DNA from: an uncultured Clostridium sp.
Lineage (GTDB): Bacteria > Bacillota > Clostridia > Lachnospirales > Lachnospiraceae
NCBI GenBank assembly: GCA_900547035.1
Contig: URFM01000014.1
Location: 1 to 63,384, forward strand
Reading direction: 5' to 3'
DNA length: 63,384 nt
Part shown: piece after piece, positions 8,510 to 17,384 of the stretch
How positions within the stretch are numbered: position 1 is the first letter of the stretch
Layout: each line of letters starts with the position of its first letter
Position numbers and translations under genes: made by a program
The notes under the pieces: generated by a model
What the model was told of the DNA's origin: nothing
Seen by the model: the letters and a program-made list of their open reading frames with translations, nothing else
The model's database searches: none

Positions 8510-9190
8510 ATGAAGCTAATCATTGATGAAGGGCAGATCCAGGTGATCCGCCGTCTGTATGATGTATTCCCAGCAGGGGGAGTAACTACAAATCCAAGTA
8601 TTCTGGCAAAGGCGGGCCGCCCTCCCTATGAGTCGTTAAAGGAGATCCGGGCGTTGATTGGAAAAGAGGCACAGCTCCATGTTCAGGTGACAGGGGGAAC
8701 CCGGGAGGAGATGCTTGAGGAAAGCAGGCGCATTCGGAAGGAGTTGGGAGAAGATACATTCATCAAGGTTCCGGTAAACCGGGAAGGTCTGGCAGCGATC
8801 CGTCTGATGAAAAAGGAAGGAGCCCTGGTAACGGGGACGGCGGTATACACCCGTATGCAGGCCTACCTGGCAGCAGAGGCCGGAGCGGACTATGTAGCCC
8901 CCTATGTAAACCGCATCGACAATTTGGGAGCGGATGGGATTCGGACCACAAAGGATATTCACATGCTTTTTCAGAACAACGGCCTGAAGACTCAGGTTCT
9001 GGCAGCCAGCTTCAAGAACAGTCAGCAGGTGCAGGAACTTTGCCTTTATGGAATCGGGGCTGCTACAGTTTCTGCCGATGTGATGGAAAGCCTTCTGAAA
9101 AACGACGCGGTGGATATGGCGGTATCGGTGTTCCGGAGAGACTTCGAGGGATTATGCGGTCAGGGAAAGACTATGAAGAACTGCGGTTAG
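8510..9190 (+). CDS. Fructose-6-phosphate aldolase/transaldolase-like protein
   Basis: A 226-aa class I aldolase of the short transaldolase (FSA/TalC) type. The Schiff-base lysine is Lys86 in TFIKVPV, which lines up with Lys85 of E. coli FSA. Asp6, the VTTNPSIL motif and the ADYVAPYVNRIDN segment that shapes the phosphate and acceptor site are all present. The enzyme would split or join C3 units with fructose 6-phosphate or sedoheptulose 7-phosphate in central sugar metabolism. Size fits the family (about 215-230 aa). It is followed 16 bases later by bioY with no functional link evident. Confidence 0.88.
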   Translation: MKLIIDEGQIQVIRRLYDVFPAGGVTTNPSILAKAGRPPYESLKEIRALIGKEAQLHVQVTGGTREEMLEESRRIRKELGEDTFIKVPVNREGLAAIRLMKKEGALVTGTAVYTRMQAYLAAEAGADYVAPYVNRIDNLGADGIRTTKDIHMLFQNNGLKTQVLAASFKNSQQVQELCLYGIGAATVSADVMESLLKNDAVDMAVSVFRRDFEGLCGQGKTMKNCG

Positions 9191-9205
9191 GAGGAGAGAG
9201 GCGGA

Positions 9206-9787
9206 ATGAAAACCATGACAAGAACCAGAACGCTGTCGGTTCGTGAAACCGCGCTCTGCGGACTCTTTGCCGCTCTGATTGCCGCCGGGGCGTTTATCCG
9301 GATCGACCTTCCGGTACAGCCATTTCCCATGCATTTTACTCTTCAGATTTTCTTTTCCCTGCTGGCAGGACTTCTTCTGGGACCAAGACCAGGAGCCGTC
9401 AGCGTGGGAATTTACCTGGCGGTGGGGCTGATGGGAGTTCCCGTATTCGCGGCAGGTGGCGGGCCGGCATATCTGATCCGTCCTACCTTCGGATTTCTAG
9501 CCGGATTTGTGCCGGCATCCTGGCTGGCCGGAAAAATCAGCCGGATGGGGAGAAGCCACCCCCTCAGATGGAGCATTGCCGCCTCTGTGATTGGAATGAT
9601 GTCCTATTATCTGTCCGGAATGGTCTATTTTTATGTGGTCAGCAACTATCTGATTTCCATGCCTGTGACCTGGTGGATGGTTGCGGTTAACTGTTTTTTC
9701 CTGACGGCGGCGGGAGATCTGGTGCTTTCCGTTCTGGCTGCAGTGATGGCCCAGCGTCTGAAGCCCGCAGTTGGACAGCTGCGATAG
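9206..9787 (+). CDS. bioY: Biotin transporter substrate-binding membrane protein (BioY)
   Basis: A 193-aa, six-helix membrane protein with the BioY signature: the N-terminal AALIAAGAFIRI, PVQPFPMHFTLQIFFSLLAG (biotin-site loop), and GPAYLIRPTFGFLAGF. BioY is the S-component of ECF-type biotin uptake and works with a shared EcfA/A'/T module that is not in this window. It has a GGAGGAGAG ribosome site. No BirA operator or riboswitch was seen in front, and it shares the promoter of the upstream aldolase gene. Confidence 0.93.
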   Translation: MKTMTRTRTLSVRETALCGLFAALIAAGAFIRIDLPVQPFPMHFTLQIFFSLLAGLLLGPRPGAVSVGIYLAVGLMGVPVFAAGGGPAYLIRPTFGFLAGFVPASWLAGKISRMGRSHPLRWSIAASVIGMMSYYLSGMVYFYVVSNYLISMPVTWWMVAVNCFFLTAAGDLVLSVLAAVMAQRLKPAVGQLR

Positions 9788-9842
9788 AAAATGAAAGACA
9801 GCCCTGTTTTATGTAAATCTACCATAAACAACCGGAGAAATT

Positions 9843-9956
9843 TTGTCGAAATCCCACAATTATACATTGGCCGAAAATGGGGTATAATATAAGCAACAGT
9901 TCAGGACGGCAGGAAAATAAGGGGATTAGGAAGCGCCGCTCCGAACGGTTACGTGG
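9843..9956 (+). promoter_or_regulatory. carD promoter with Spo0A-box-like site and leader hairpin
   Basis: TTATAC (9860-9865), 17-base spacer, TATAAT (9883-9888). TTGTCGAA at 9843-9850 is a perfect match to the consensus 0A box and lies just upstream of the -35. After the -10, CAACAGTTCAGGACGGC (9894-9910) can pair with GCCGCTCCGAACGGTT (about 9941-9956) into a long imperfect hairpin, the clearest full copy of the promoter-proximal element. Confidence 0.6.
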
Positions 9957-9990
9957 AACTAATAAAGCGGATGAATGATAGAACAGGGTG

Positions 9991-10512
9991 ATGAAATTGT
10001 TGAAACAGGGAGACCGGGTACTCTACGAAACTGTGGGAGTATGCCAGGTCAAGAATGTATCCACCCTGGATTTCCTGAAACAAGACAGGCTTTACTATTC
10101 CATCTGTCCGGTTTTTCAGAAGGACACGGTCATTTATGTGCCGGTAGATAATGAGAAGGTGAAGATGCGTCCGGTGATGTCAAAGGAAGAGGCGGAAGAA
10201 TTTATCAGCGAACTGCCTCAGATCGAGGGAATTCAGGCGGAGAATGACAAAGAACGATTCCAGATGTACAAGCAGATGCTGTTTTCCGGAGACCGGAGGG
10301 AGTGGGCGGCTATGATTAAAGGGCTCCGCACCCTTCAGAAAAAGCGGATGGAGAAAGGTGCCAGACTGGCAGTGAGGGATCAGGAAGGGATGCGTACCGC
10401 CCAAAAGCTGCTTCACGAGGAGCTGGCAGCGGCTCTGGAGATTTTGCCGGAACAGGTTCCGGCTTATATACAGGAGAAGCTGTACGCACTGGGAGAATCT
10501 TTACAGAATTGA
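9991..10512 (+). CDS. CarD/CdnL-family transcription regulator
   Basis: A 173-aa protein with an N-terminal CarD RNA-polymerase-interacting domain (GDRVLYETVGVCQVKNV, then the beta strands to YVPVDNEKVKMRPVMS) and a helical C-terminus that in the family binds DNA near the -10 region. CarD proteins stabilise open promoter complexes. The start is uncertain: GTG 9988, ATG 9991, and TTG 9997 or 10000 are in frame, and AGGGTGATG (9985-9993) could serve as ribosome site for the TTGs. It stands alone, with its own promoter carrying a 0A-box-like site and a bidirectional terminator behind it. Confidence 0.85.
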   Translation: MKLLKQGDRVLYETVGVCQVKNVSTLDFLKQDRLYYSICPVFQKDTVIYVPVDNEKVKMRPVMSKEEAEEFISELPQIEGIQAENDKERFQMYKQMLFSGDRREWAAMIKGLRTLQKKRMEKGARLAVRDQEGMRTAQKLLHEELAAALEILPEQVPAYIQEKLYALGESLQN

Positions 10513-10533
10513 AAATGGACAAGAACAGGGATT

Positions 10534-10568
10534 AAAAAGGGGAGTCCGGCAGATGGACTCCTCTTTTT
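10534..10568. terminator. Bidirectional intrinsic terminator between carD and feoAB
   Basis: Stem GGAGTCC (10541-10547) with GGACTCC (10555-10561), flanked by A-tract on the left and TCTTTTT on the right, so it can end transcription from both converging genes. Confidence 0.85.
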
Positions 10569-10595
10569 CTGTGAGCGCCTAGGCTATGAGCTATT

Positions 10596-12944
10596 TTAAA
10601 GAACACCGAAGAGGCGGGCGCAGGAGGCGATGAGAAAGCAGAAGGTCAGACCGCAAATGGTGGGAACCAGACAGGCCGCAGCCGTCCATTTCCAGCTTCC
10701 CGTTTCTTTTCGGATGGTGAGAAGGGTAGTGGAACAAGGCCAGTGCATCAGAGAAAAGGTCATGGTGCAGAGAGCTGTGACCCAGGTCCACCCATTGGCG
10801 GTCAGAAGATCTCGGAGGGCAGCCAGATTCTCGAAGTTTTCCAGATGTCCCTGAGCCATATAGGCCATGACGGCGATGGGAATGACGATTTCATTGGCAG
10901 GAAATCCCAGAAGAAAAGCCATGAGAATAACGCCGTCCAGTCCGAAAACCCGTGCAAAGGGGTCCAGGAAAGAGGAAAGGTGAGCGAGGAGACTTGCAGC
11001 CCCGATATTTGTGTTTGCCAGAATCCAGATGATCAGTCCCGCCGGAGCAGCTACCGCTGCCGCCCGGCCCAGAACGAAAAGGGTCCGGTCGAAAACAGAG
11101 CGGAGAATAACGGATCCCACCTGGGGCCTTCGGTAAGGAGGAAGTTCCAGGGTAAAGGAGGAAGGAAGCCCTTTCAACACAGTTTTGGACAAAAACCAGG
11201 AGATCAGGAAGGTCATAAGGATGCCCCACAGAATTAAGAGGGTCAGGACCAGGGTGGAGGCAATGGAGGCGAGAAGACCGGCTGGCTGGCTGATGAGAAA
11301 CATAGTAATTATGGCGATCAGGGCGGGAAATTTTCCGTTGCAGGGTACGAAACTATTAGTCAGCACCGCAATCAGCCGCTCCCTGGGGGAGTCGACGATG
11401 CGGCAGCCGGTGACCCCGGCAGCATTGCAGCCAAACCCCATCATCATGGTCAGTGCCTGCTTCCCGCAGGCACTGCACAGCTGAAACGGACGGTCCAGAT
11501 TGTAGGCAACCCGGGGCAGATATCCGGAGTCCTCCAGCAAGGTGAAAAGGGGAAAAAAGATGGCCATCGGAGGGAGCATAACGGCTATCACCCAGGATAA
11601 GGTCCGGTAAACGCCGTATACACACATCTGAATCAGTACAGATGGAGCTCCAAGAAATATGAGGCCGTTTTCCAGCAGAATCTGTCCTCTTTCAAAAAGG
11701 GAAGACAGGACAGCCGAGGGATAGTTGGCTCCGGTGATGGTCAGCCAGAAAATAAAAACCATCAGAAGAGCCATCAGAGGGTAGCCGGTGAGCCGGCTGG
11801 TCAGGAGCCGGTCCAGTTTCCGGTCCCGGTCATTGTAATCCGGACGTTTGATATGAACAGCTTTACGGCAGACCAAAGCAGCGTTTTCTACCAGAGCAGA
11901 GACAATCCGGTCCTTTAATTCTTCCGGACCAATGCCTTGGCCGGACAGATACTCCCAGGCCCGGGCCATTCCTTCCTTTACCTCCGGCTTCTCCTCCAGA
12001 GAAAATCCTAAAAAAGCATCGATTTCCCTGAGAAGGGAGGGGTCCCCCTCCAGCATCCTCAGGGCCAGCCAGGAGACGGGAAGGCGGGAATCCGTATGAA
12101 ATTTCAGCGCGGGAGAAAGGATAGCCACAGCCCGGCTGATCTCCTCGCCGTAGGAAACCTGCATGGGGAACGGCGAGGGCTTCAGGTCTGCCAGGGCATC
12201 CTTGAGGCTGCCCAGGCTTTGCTTGCTGCGCGCAATTGTTCCCACAACGGGTACGCCCAGAGACTCCGAAAGAGAGTTCAGGTCCACATCAATCCCCTTT
12301 TTACGTGCCTCATCCAGAAGATTCACACAAACCAGAACGTTGGAAGAGATTTCCAGCGTCTGAAGGACCAGATTCAGATTCCGCTCCAGGCAGGTAGCGT
12401 CGCAGACGACCAAAACGCCGTCGGCGCCGCCGAAGCAGAGAAAATTCCGGGCAACCTCCTCTTCGGCAGAATGGGCCATCAGAGAGTAGGTTCCGGGAAT
12501 ATCCGCCAGGATCAGACGTTTTCCATGCCAGAGAAAAAAACGCTGGGCGCTGTCAACGGTTTTTCCGGTCCAGTTTCCTGTATGCTGTTTCCCGCCGGTC
12601 AGATTGTTGAACAGAGTGCTTTTGCCGACATTGGGATTTCCGGCTACTGCAATGATCGGAGTTTTCTCCGGTTTAAGCCCTTGTCCTTCCCCCTGCTGGG
12701 AAATAACATGAACGTGGCGGCAGTCCTGAGAGCGGATAGCAATGACAGCCCCGCGGATCAGGTAGGCCTTGGGGTCGCCCCATGGACTGGCTCCCAGACA
12801 TTCCACCTCAGTATCCTTTACCAGACCAAGGTCTAAAAGCCTTCTTCGAATGGTGCCGCAGGAGGAGATATTTAAAACCCGTGCCTTCTGGCCGGGAAGC
12901 AGATCGTTTAAACAAAAATGGGAATCATGGTTCATGTTGTTCAC
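10596..12944 (-). CDS. feoB: Ferrous iron transporter, FeoA-FeoB fusion
   Basis: A 782-aa fusion. Residues 1-83 form a FeoA SH3-like domain (DLLPGQKARVLNI, RRRLLDLGLVKDTEVEC). Residues from about 95 form the FeoB GTPase: G1 GNPNVGKST (102-110), G3 DIPGT, and a G4-like VNLLD. The C-terminal half is a polytopic channel with the Cys-containing gate motifs LCSACGKQALTMMMGFGCNAAG. It imports Fe(II) driven or gated by GTP. Fusion of FeoA to FeoB removes the need for a separate feoA, and no feoC is next to it. ansA lies upstream, 74 bases away, on the same strand. Confidence 0.95.
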   Translation of the reverse strand: MNNMNHDSHFCLNDLLPGQKARVLNISSCGTIRRRLLDLGLVKDTEVECLGASPWGDPKAYLIRGAVIAIRSQDCRHVHVISQQGEGQGLKPEKTPIIAVAGNPNVGKSTLFNNLTGGKQHTGNWTGKTVDSAQRFFLWHGKRLILADIPGTYSLMAHSAEEEVARNFLCFGGADGVLVVCDATCLERNLNLVLQTLEISSNVLVCVNLLDEARKKGIDVDLNSLSESLGVPVVGTIARSKQSLGSLKDALADLKPSPFPMQVSYGEEISRAVAILSPALKFHTDSRLPVSWLALRMLEGDPSLLREIDAFLGFSLEEKPEVKEGMARAWEYLSGQGIGPEELKDRIVSALVENAALVCRKAVHIKRPDYNDRDRKLDRLLTSRLTGYPLMALLMVFIFWLTITGANYPSAVLSSLFERGQILLENGLIFLGAPSVLIQMCVYGVYRTLSWVIAVMLPPMAIFFPLFTLLEDSGYLPRVAYNLDRPFQLCSACGKQALTMMMGFGCNAAGVTGCRIVDSPRERLIAVLTNSFVPCNGKFPALIAIITMFLISQPAGLLASIASTLVLTLLILWGILMTFLISWFLSKTVLKGLPSSFTLELPPYRRPQVGSVILRSVFDRTLFVLGRAAAVAAPAGLIIWILANTNIGAASLLAHLSSFLDPFARVFGLDGVILMAFLLGFPANEIVIPIAVMAYMAQGHLENFENLAALRDLLTANGWTWVTALCTMTFSLMHWPCSTTLLTIRKETGSWKWTAAACLVPTICGLTFCFLIASCARLFGVL

Positions 12945-13018
12945 CTTGGGATAGAATGGGAATAGGGTTTCTATTCATAGAGTATGGCACCCAAGGGAAA
13001 TGGTTCCGGAAAATGGAC

Positions 13019-14029
13019 TCAAAATTTGGAAGCATTCCAAAGAATGTCCCGGTTAATGGTTTTATAAAACAGCCGACGGATTTTATCAGGTTCCCGAGTC
13101 TGGCTTAAAATCCACATGATCTTTGTAACCGTGGCCTCCAGAGTCATATCGTAGGACTCCAGGAGGCCAAATTCCTTTTTGATATTTTTTCCAACCTCGT
13201 ATACCGACATATTGCTGCCCTCGTTGGTTACCTGGGTGGTCATGACGACCGTTTTTCCCAGATCGGTCAGACGCTTTACCGCCCGGTAATAGTCGCCGGA
13301 CTCATAGGAGGGCAGTCCTCCGACACCGAAGGATTCGATGATAACTGCATCGTAGTGTTCCGCCATGTACGTCAGAATGGAGGCATCCATGGACGGAATC
13401 AACTTTAAAAGCACTACTTTGGGATTCAGAGAATGGTAAAAACGGACTTGAGCCGCCGCCGGCTTGTCATCCAGATAAAACAGAATATGTTCTTCCTGAA
13501 TTACGGCGATGTAGGGAAAATTGATGCTGGAAAAAGCATTGTAGCTTTTGGTCCGCTCTTTTTTACCTCTGGTACCGGCAATTACCTTGCCGTCAAATAC
13601 GATGCTGACTCCATAGGCTCTTTCGCAGGAGGCGAAACGCAGGCTGTCCCCCAGATTGATTCTGGCATCCGTATTTTCCATATCGATGGGCTTCTGGGCC
13701 CCAGTGATTACAATGGGTTTTAAGGAATCCTGAATCAGATAGGATAAGGCGGCGGCAGTATAAGCCATAGTATCCGTCCCGTGGCAGATAACAAAGCCGT
13801 CGTAGTCCTCATAGTTTTCTTCAATGGCAGATGCGATATCCAGCCAGTGTCGGGGCTGGATGTTGGTACTGTCAATGTTGAAAATCTGCCGGGTATCTAC
13901 CTGGCAATATTCCCGACAGGAGGGGACGAAAGACAAAAGCTCATCAGAGGTAATGACCGGACGAAGACCATCTGCACTGCGTTTGCAGGCAATGGTGCCG
14001 CCGGTTCCGATTAATAGAATCCGTTTCAT
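13019..14029 (-). CDS. ansA: Type I L-asparaginase
   Basis: A 336-aa cytosolic asparaginase, hydrolysing asparagine to aspartate and ammonia. The first catalytic Thr is in IGTGGTIA (Thr12), the second in HGTDTMAYTA, and the ITGAQKPI and MTTQVTNEGSN segments are typical of the AnsA group. The frame opens at 14053, but the ATG at 14029 gives the family N-terminus (MKRILLIGTGGTIA) and has AAAGGAG upstream; that ribosome site lies inside the longer version. It has its own promoter with a copy of the dispersed leader element. Confidence 0.93.
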   Translation of the reverse strand: MKRILLIGTGGTIACKRSADGLRPVITSDELLSFVPSCREYCQVDTRQIFNIDSTNIQPRHWLDIASAIEENYEDYDGFVICHGTDTMAYTAAALSYLIQDSLKPIVITGAQKPIDMENTDARINLGDSLRFASCERAYGVSIVFDGKVIAGTRGKKERTKSYNAFSSINFPYIAVIQEEHILFYLDDKPAAAQVRFYHSLNPKVVLLKLIPSMDASILTYMAEHYDAVIIESFGVGGLPSYESGDYYRAVKRLTDLGKTVVMTTQVTNEGSNMSVYEVGKNIKKEFGLLESYDMTLEATVTKIMWILSQTREPDKIRRLFYKTINRDILWNASKF

Positions 14030-14060
14030 AAACTGTAAAACTCCTTTGATCATTTGAATG

Positions 14061-14133
14061 CTCAGGACGGCGCTGTCTTCCTGCCGGTCTGAACTGCTAT
14101 GTTCATTATATCGGGGGAAAAAGAAAAGCGCAA
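14061..14133 (-). promoter_or_regulatory. ansA promoter with inverted leader element
   Basis: Read on the minus strand: TTGCGC (14133-14128), 17-base spacer, TATAAT (14110-14105), then GCAGTTCAGACCGGC (14098-14084). The partner GCCGTCCTGAGC (14072-14061) follows, giving a hairpin with CGGC/GCCG and TCAG/CTGA arms. It is the same family as the element at carD, here on the other strand. Confidence 0.6.
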
Positions 14134-14161
14134 TGACCCTGGTAAAAAATAAAACTGCCGA

Positions 14162-14189
14162 TTGATTTTATATCGATTCATGATAGAAT
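14162..14189 (+). promoter_or_regulatory. Promoter of the nfeD-SPFH genes
   Basis: TTGATT (14162-14167), 16-base spacer, TAGAAT (14184-14189), 40 bases before the nfeD ATG, which has a strong GAGAGGAGG ribosome site. Confidence 0.5.
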
Positions 14190-14228
14190 GAGATCAAAGG
14201 GGCAAAATAGGAGAGAGGAGGAATCCGG

Positions 14229-14666
14229 ATGGCTGTTTACTACTGGCTGATTGTGTTTGTGGTGATGATTGGAATTGAATTTGCGACGGTATCCCTGACC
14301 AGCATTTGGTTTGCGGGCGGAGCTTTTGCAGGATTGATTGTGTCGGCCCTGGGTGGAAGCGTCCGGCTGCAGCTGGGAGCTTTCGTAGCGGTATCCTTTC
14401 TTCTGCTTTTAATGGTCCGGCCTTTGGCAGGACAGGCTTTAAAGGGGCATAGAACCCGGACCGGCACCGAAAGACTTGTGGGCAGGAAGGTGACGGTACA
14501 GGAAAAGATTGATAATGCGGCGGGGACCGGAACTGTGGCGGTAGACGGCCAGATCTGGCTGGCCAGAACCAGTGAAGAAGGAAAAACCTACGACAAAGGA
14601 ACGGTGGTGGAAATCGAGGCACTGGAGGGAGCCAAGCTGATGGTTAAGGCGCCCGCAGGAATTTAA
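14229..14666 (+). CDS. NfeD-family membrane protein
   Basis: A 145-aa short NfeD (NfeD1b type): two or three N-terminal membrane helices (about 4-22, 28-45, 50-65) followed by a cytosolic OB-fold beta-barrel (TERLVGRKVTVQEKID...GTVVEIEALEGAKLMV). Short NfeD proteins pair with SPFH/stomatin proteins in membrane microdomains, and here the SPFH gene starts 26 bases downstream, which fits. It has no protease domain. An exact role is not known for this pair. Confidence 0.9.
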   Translation: MAVYYWLIVFVVMIGIEFATVSLTSIWFAGGAFAGLIVSALGGSVRLQLGAFVAVSFLLLLMVRPLAGQALKGHRTRTGTERLVGRKVTVQEKIDNAAGTGTVAVDGQIWLARTSEEGKTYDKGTVVEIEALEGAKLMVKAPAGI

Positions 14667-14692
14667 AAGGACAAGGAGAGGAGAAAAAGCTT

Positions 14693-15643
14693 ATGTTTCA
14701 GGCATTTGGAACGTTCTTAGCAGTGATTGCGATTTTGCTGATTATTTTGCTGGTGCTGTCTTCCTGCATAAAAATTGTACCCCAGGCCAGAGCTCTGGTG
14801 GTGGAGCGGCTGGGAGCATATCAGGGAACTTACGGCGTGGGAATCCATTTCCTGATTCCATTGATCGACCGGGTGGCGCGGAAAGTAGATCTGCGGGAGC
14901 AGGTGGAGGACTTTCCCCCTCAGCCGGTAATTACAAAAGATAATGTGACTATGCAGATCGACACGGTGGTGTTCTACTATATTACGGATCCTAAACTGTT
15001 TGCCTATGGCGTGGAGCGCCCTATTCTGGCGATTGAAAACCTGACGGCCACTACTTTGAGAAATATTATCGGTGATATGGAACTGGACGAAACCCTGACC
15101 TCCCGGGAAACCATTAATGCTCGGATGCAGGAATCTTTGGATATCGCTACCGATCCATGGGGAATTAAGGTAACCCGGGTGGAGCTGAAAAATATCATTC
15201 CTCCCGCGGCGATTCAGGAGGCCATGGAGAAGCAGATGAAAGCAGAGCGGGAGCGCAGGGAGGCGATTCTGCGGGCCGAGGGCGAGAAAAAGTCCATGAT
15301 TCTGGTGGCGGAGGGCCATAAGGAGTCTGCCGTTTTGAATGCCGAGGCTGAGAAGGAGGCGGCAATTCTTCGGGCCGAGGCGGAAAAGGAAAAGAAAATT
15401 AAGGAGGCTCAGGGACAGGCGGAGGCCATCCGTACCGTACAGATGGCTCAGGCCGACGGAATCCGCTATATTAAAGAAGCGGGGGCCGACCAGGCGGTAC
15501 TCCAAATCAAGAGTCTGGAGGCGTTTGCAAAAGCTGCGGACGGAAGGGCTACTAAGATTATTATTCCCTCAGAAATCCAGGGAATCGCCGGACTGGTGAA
15601 GTCAGTGACGGAAATCGGGACTGAGGAGAAAACAGAAGAGTAA
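14693..15643 (+). CDS. SPFH/stomatin-like band 7 protein
   Basis: A 316-aa protein with a single N-terminal membrane helix (about 5-22), an SPFH domain (VVERLGAYQGTYGVGIHFLI through VTRVELKNIIPP), then a coiled-coil with repeated Ala-Glu patterns (LRAEGEKKSMILVAEG, LNAEAEKEAAILRAEA) and a conserved end (KIIIPSEIQGIAGLV). It matches the QmcA/stomatin-like group. These oligomerise at membranes and protect or organise proteins there. It is co-transcribed with nfeD. Confidence 0.93.
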   Translation: MFQAFGTFLAVIAILLIILLVLSSCIKIVPQARALVVERLGAYQGTYGVGIHFLIPLIDRVARKVDLREQVEDFPPQPVITKDNVTMQIDTVVFYYITDPKLFAYGVERPILAIENLTATTLRNIIGDMELDETLTSRETINARMQESLDIATDPWGIKVTRVELKNIIPPAAIQEAMEKQMKAERERREAILRAEGEKKSMILVAEGHKESAVLNAEAEKEAAILRAEAEKEKKIKEAQGQAEAIRTVQMAQADGIRYIKEAGADQAVLQIKSLEAFAKAADGRATKIIIPSEIQGIAGLVKSVTEIGTEEKTEE

Positions 15644-15671
15644 AAATAGATGAAGGTTGCAGGATAACAGT

Positions 15672-17081
15672 ATGAATGAGAATACGGTAAGCAAAGAGGA
15701 GCGGAGAGAAAATCAGATTGTAAGCGGCAATATTTTAGCGCATCTGCTTCTGTTTTTCTTCCCAATTCTGCTGGGAACCTTTTTCCAGCAGCTATATAAC
15801 ACAGCGGACGCCATGGTGGTGGGCCGTTTTGTGGGTAAGGAAGCCCTGGCCGCGGTCGGAGGAAGCACCAGTACGTTGATTAATCTGCTGGTAGGCTTCT
15901 TCGTGGGCCTATCCAGCGGCGCAACGGTAGTGATTTCCCAATATTACGGGGCGCAGAAAAAGGATAAGGTTCACTGGGCGGTTCACACCTCCGTGGCCTT
16001 TTCGATCATTGCGGGCATTGGGATGACGATTCTGGGAATTATTGGAGCAAGGCCCGCTTTGATGGCCATGAAAACCCCGGATGATGTGATGAACCATGCC
16101 ATGGTCTACCTGTGTATTTATTTTGTGGGAACCATTCCAAACCTTCTTTATAATATGGGAGCGGGAATTTTAAGGGCTGTCGGCGATTCCAAACGCCCGC
16201 TGTATTTTCTGATTGCCAGCTGCTTTACCAACATTTTCCTGGATCTGCTGTTGGTAGCGGTATTTCATATGGGAGTGGCCGGAGCCGCCATTGCCACCAT
16301 CGCTTCCCAGCTGTTAAGCGCTGTTCTGGTGATGGGATGCCTGATGAAGACAACGGATCTTTACCGTCTGGAGTGGAAAATGGTTCGGATTGACCGGAGG
16401 ATGCTCCAGCGGATTATCCGCATCGGCCTTCCGGCGGGTATGCAGTCGGTGATGTATAATATCTCCAATGTGATTATACAGACCGGGGTAAATGCCCTGG
16501 GAACAGATCCCGTGACGGCCTGGGCTACTTACGGAAAGGTGGACGGCCTGTTCTGGATGATTATCAACGCCCTGGGAATCGCCGTAACCACTTTTGTGGG
16601 ACAGAATTACGGAGCCGGAAGGCTTGACCGGGTTCGCCGGGGAACGGGAGTCTGCATGGGAATCGGCGTGTTCCTGTCGGTAACCGTCAGCGCAGTCATC
16701 TGCGGAGGAGGACATCTCCTGATTGACCTGTTTACGACGGACGCCACGGTTCGCCAGATCAGTTTAAGGCTGGTCCGTACTCTGGTACCTACCTATATTA
16801 CATATATCGCCATTGAGGTTCTTTCCGGTACGCTGCGGGGAGTGGGGGATACCTTAAAGCCTCTGATTATCACCGGCGTGGGAATCTGTCTGGTCCGTGT
16901 ACTGTGGATTCTGTTTGTCCTCCCTCTCAGGCCGGATATTATAACGGCCGGAGTCAGCTATCCCCTTACCTGGAGCCTGACATCCATCGCTTTTGTGCTT
17001 TACTACTATTTCTTCAGCCCATTAAAACGGTGGGATGCCATGCGCCGTATCCGTAAACTTTATTTTAAATTGGCCAGATAA
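15672..17081 (+). CDS. MATE-family multidrug/toxin exporter
   Basis: A 469-aa, twelve-helix MATE protein in two homologous halves. The first begins LLLFFFPILLGTFFQQLYNTADAM with FVGLSSGATVVISQYYGA, the second with RIIRIGLPAGMQSVMYNISN and FVGQNYGAGR. Such proteins export cationic compounds using Na+ or H+. The frame opens at a TTG (15657), but ATG 15672 has GCAGGA seven bases upstream and is preferred. The start is 28 bases after the SPFH stop, so it may be read from the same promoter. Confidence 0.9.
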   Translation: MNENTVSKEERRENQIVSGNILAHLLLFFFPILLGTFFQQLYNTADAMVVGRFVGKEALAAVGGSTSTLINLLVGFFVGLSSGATVVISQYYGAQKKDKVHWAVHTSVAFSIIAGIGMTILGIIGARPALMAMKTPDDVMNHAMVYLCIYFVGTIPNLLYNMGAGILRAVGDSKRPLYFLIASCFTNIFLDLLLVAVFHMGVAGAAIATIASQLLSAVLVMGCLMKTTDLYRLEWKMVRIDRRMLQRIIRIGLPAGMQSVMYNISNVIIQTGVNALGTDPVTAWATYGKVDGLFWMIINALGIAVTTFVGQNYGAGRLDRVRRGTGVCMGIGVFLSVTVSAVICGGGHLLIDLFTTDATVRQISLRLVRTLVPTYITYIAIEVLSGTLRGVGDTLKPLIITGVGICLVRVLWILFVLPLRPDIITAGVSYPLTWSLTSIAFVLYYYFFSPLKRWDAMRRIRKLYFKLAR

Positions 17082-17091
17082 AGGTATAGAA

Positions 17092-17133
17092 GGCTAAAAT
17101 CAGGGAATACTCCTGACAGAACGAAGTTTAGCC
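17092..17133 (+). promoter_or_regulatory. Hairpin in front of the HPr-like gene
   Basis: Outer stem GGCTAAA (17092-17098) with TTTAGCC (17127-17133) encloses an inner stem TCAGG/CCTGA (17100-17104, 17112-17116). It sits directly before the AGGAGG ribosome site and has no T-tract, so it may affect translation or mark RNA processing rather than end transcription. Confidence 0.5.
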
Positions 17134-17145
17134 AGGAGGTAACCT

Positions 17146-17340
17146 ATGACGACGGAAGAAGTGATTTTTCACTCAGTAGAGGAGGTCCAGTCTTTTGTGA
17201 ATCAGGCCGAGCGCTGGCCTGCGGACGTGGATGTGGCCCTGGGAAGCTGTGTAGTAGACGGAAAGTCTTTGCTTGGGGTCCTCAGTCTGGGAATTCACAA
17301 AAAGCTGAGCGTAACAGTTCATGACAGGCCGGGAAAATAA
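17146..17340 (+). CDS. Short HPr-like protein without the phospho-histidine
   Basis: A 64-aa protein resembling the C-terminal two thirds of HPr: a helix (VEEVQSFVNQAERW), strand (DVDVALGS), and DGKSLLGVLSLGI, which lines up with the KSIMGVMSLG of HPr. The N-terminal GIHARPA loop with the phosphorylated His is missing, so it cannot act as a normal PTS carrier. Its last residues (VTVHDRPGK) are encoded by a copy of the dispersed GTAACAGTTCATGAC element, so the C-terminus may be a late addition. It has an AGGAGG ribosome site 7 bases before the ATG. Confidence 0.65.
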   Translation: MTTEEVIFHSVEEVQSFVNQAERWPADVDVALGSCVVDGKSLLGVLSLGIHKKLSVTVHDRPGK

Positions 17341-17384
17341 GAACCGGTATAGGCAGACATGATTGAAACGAGGAAAATGTACAA

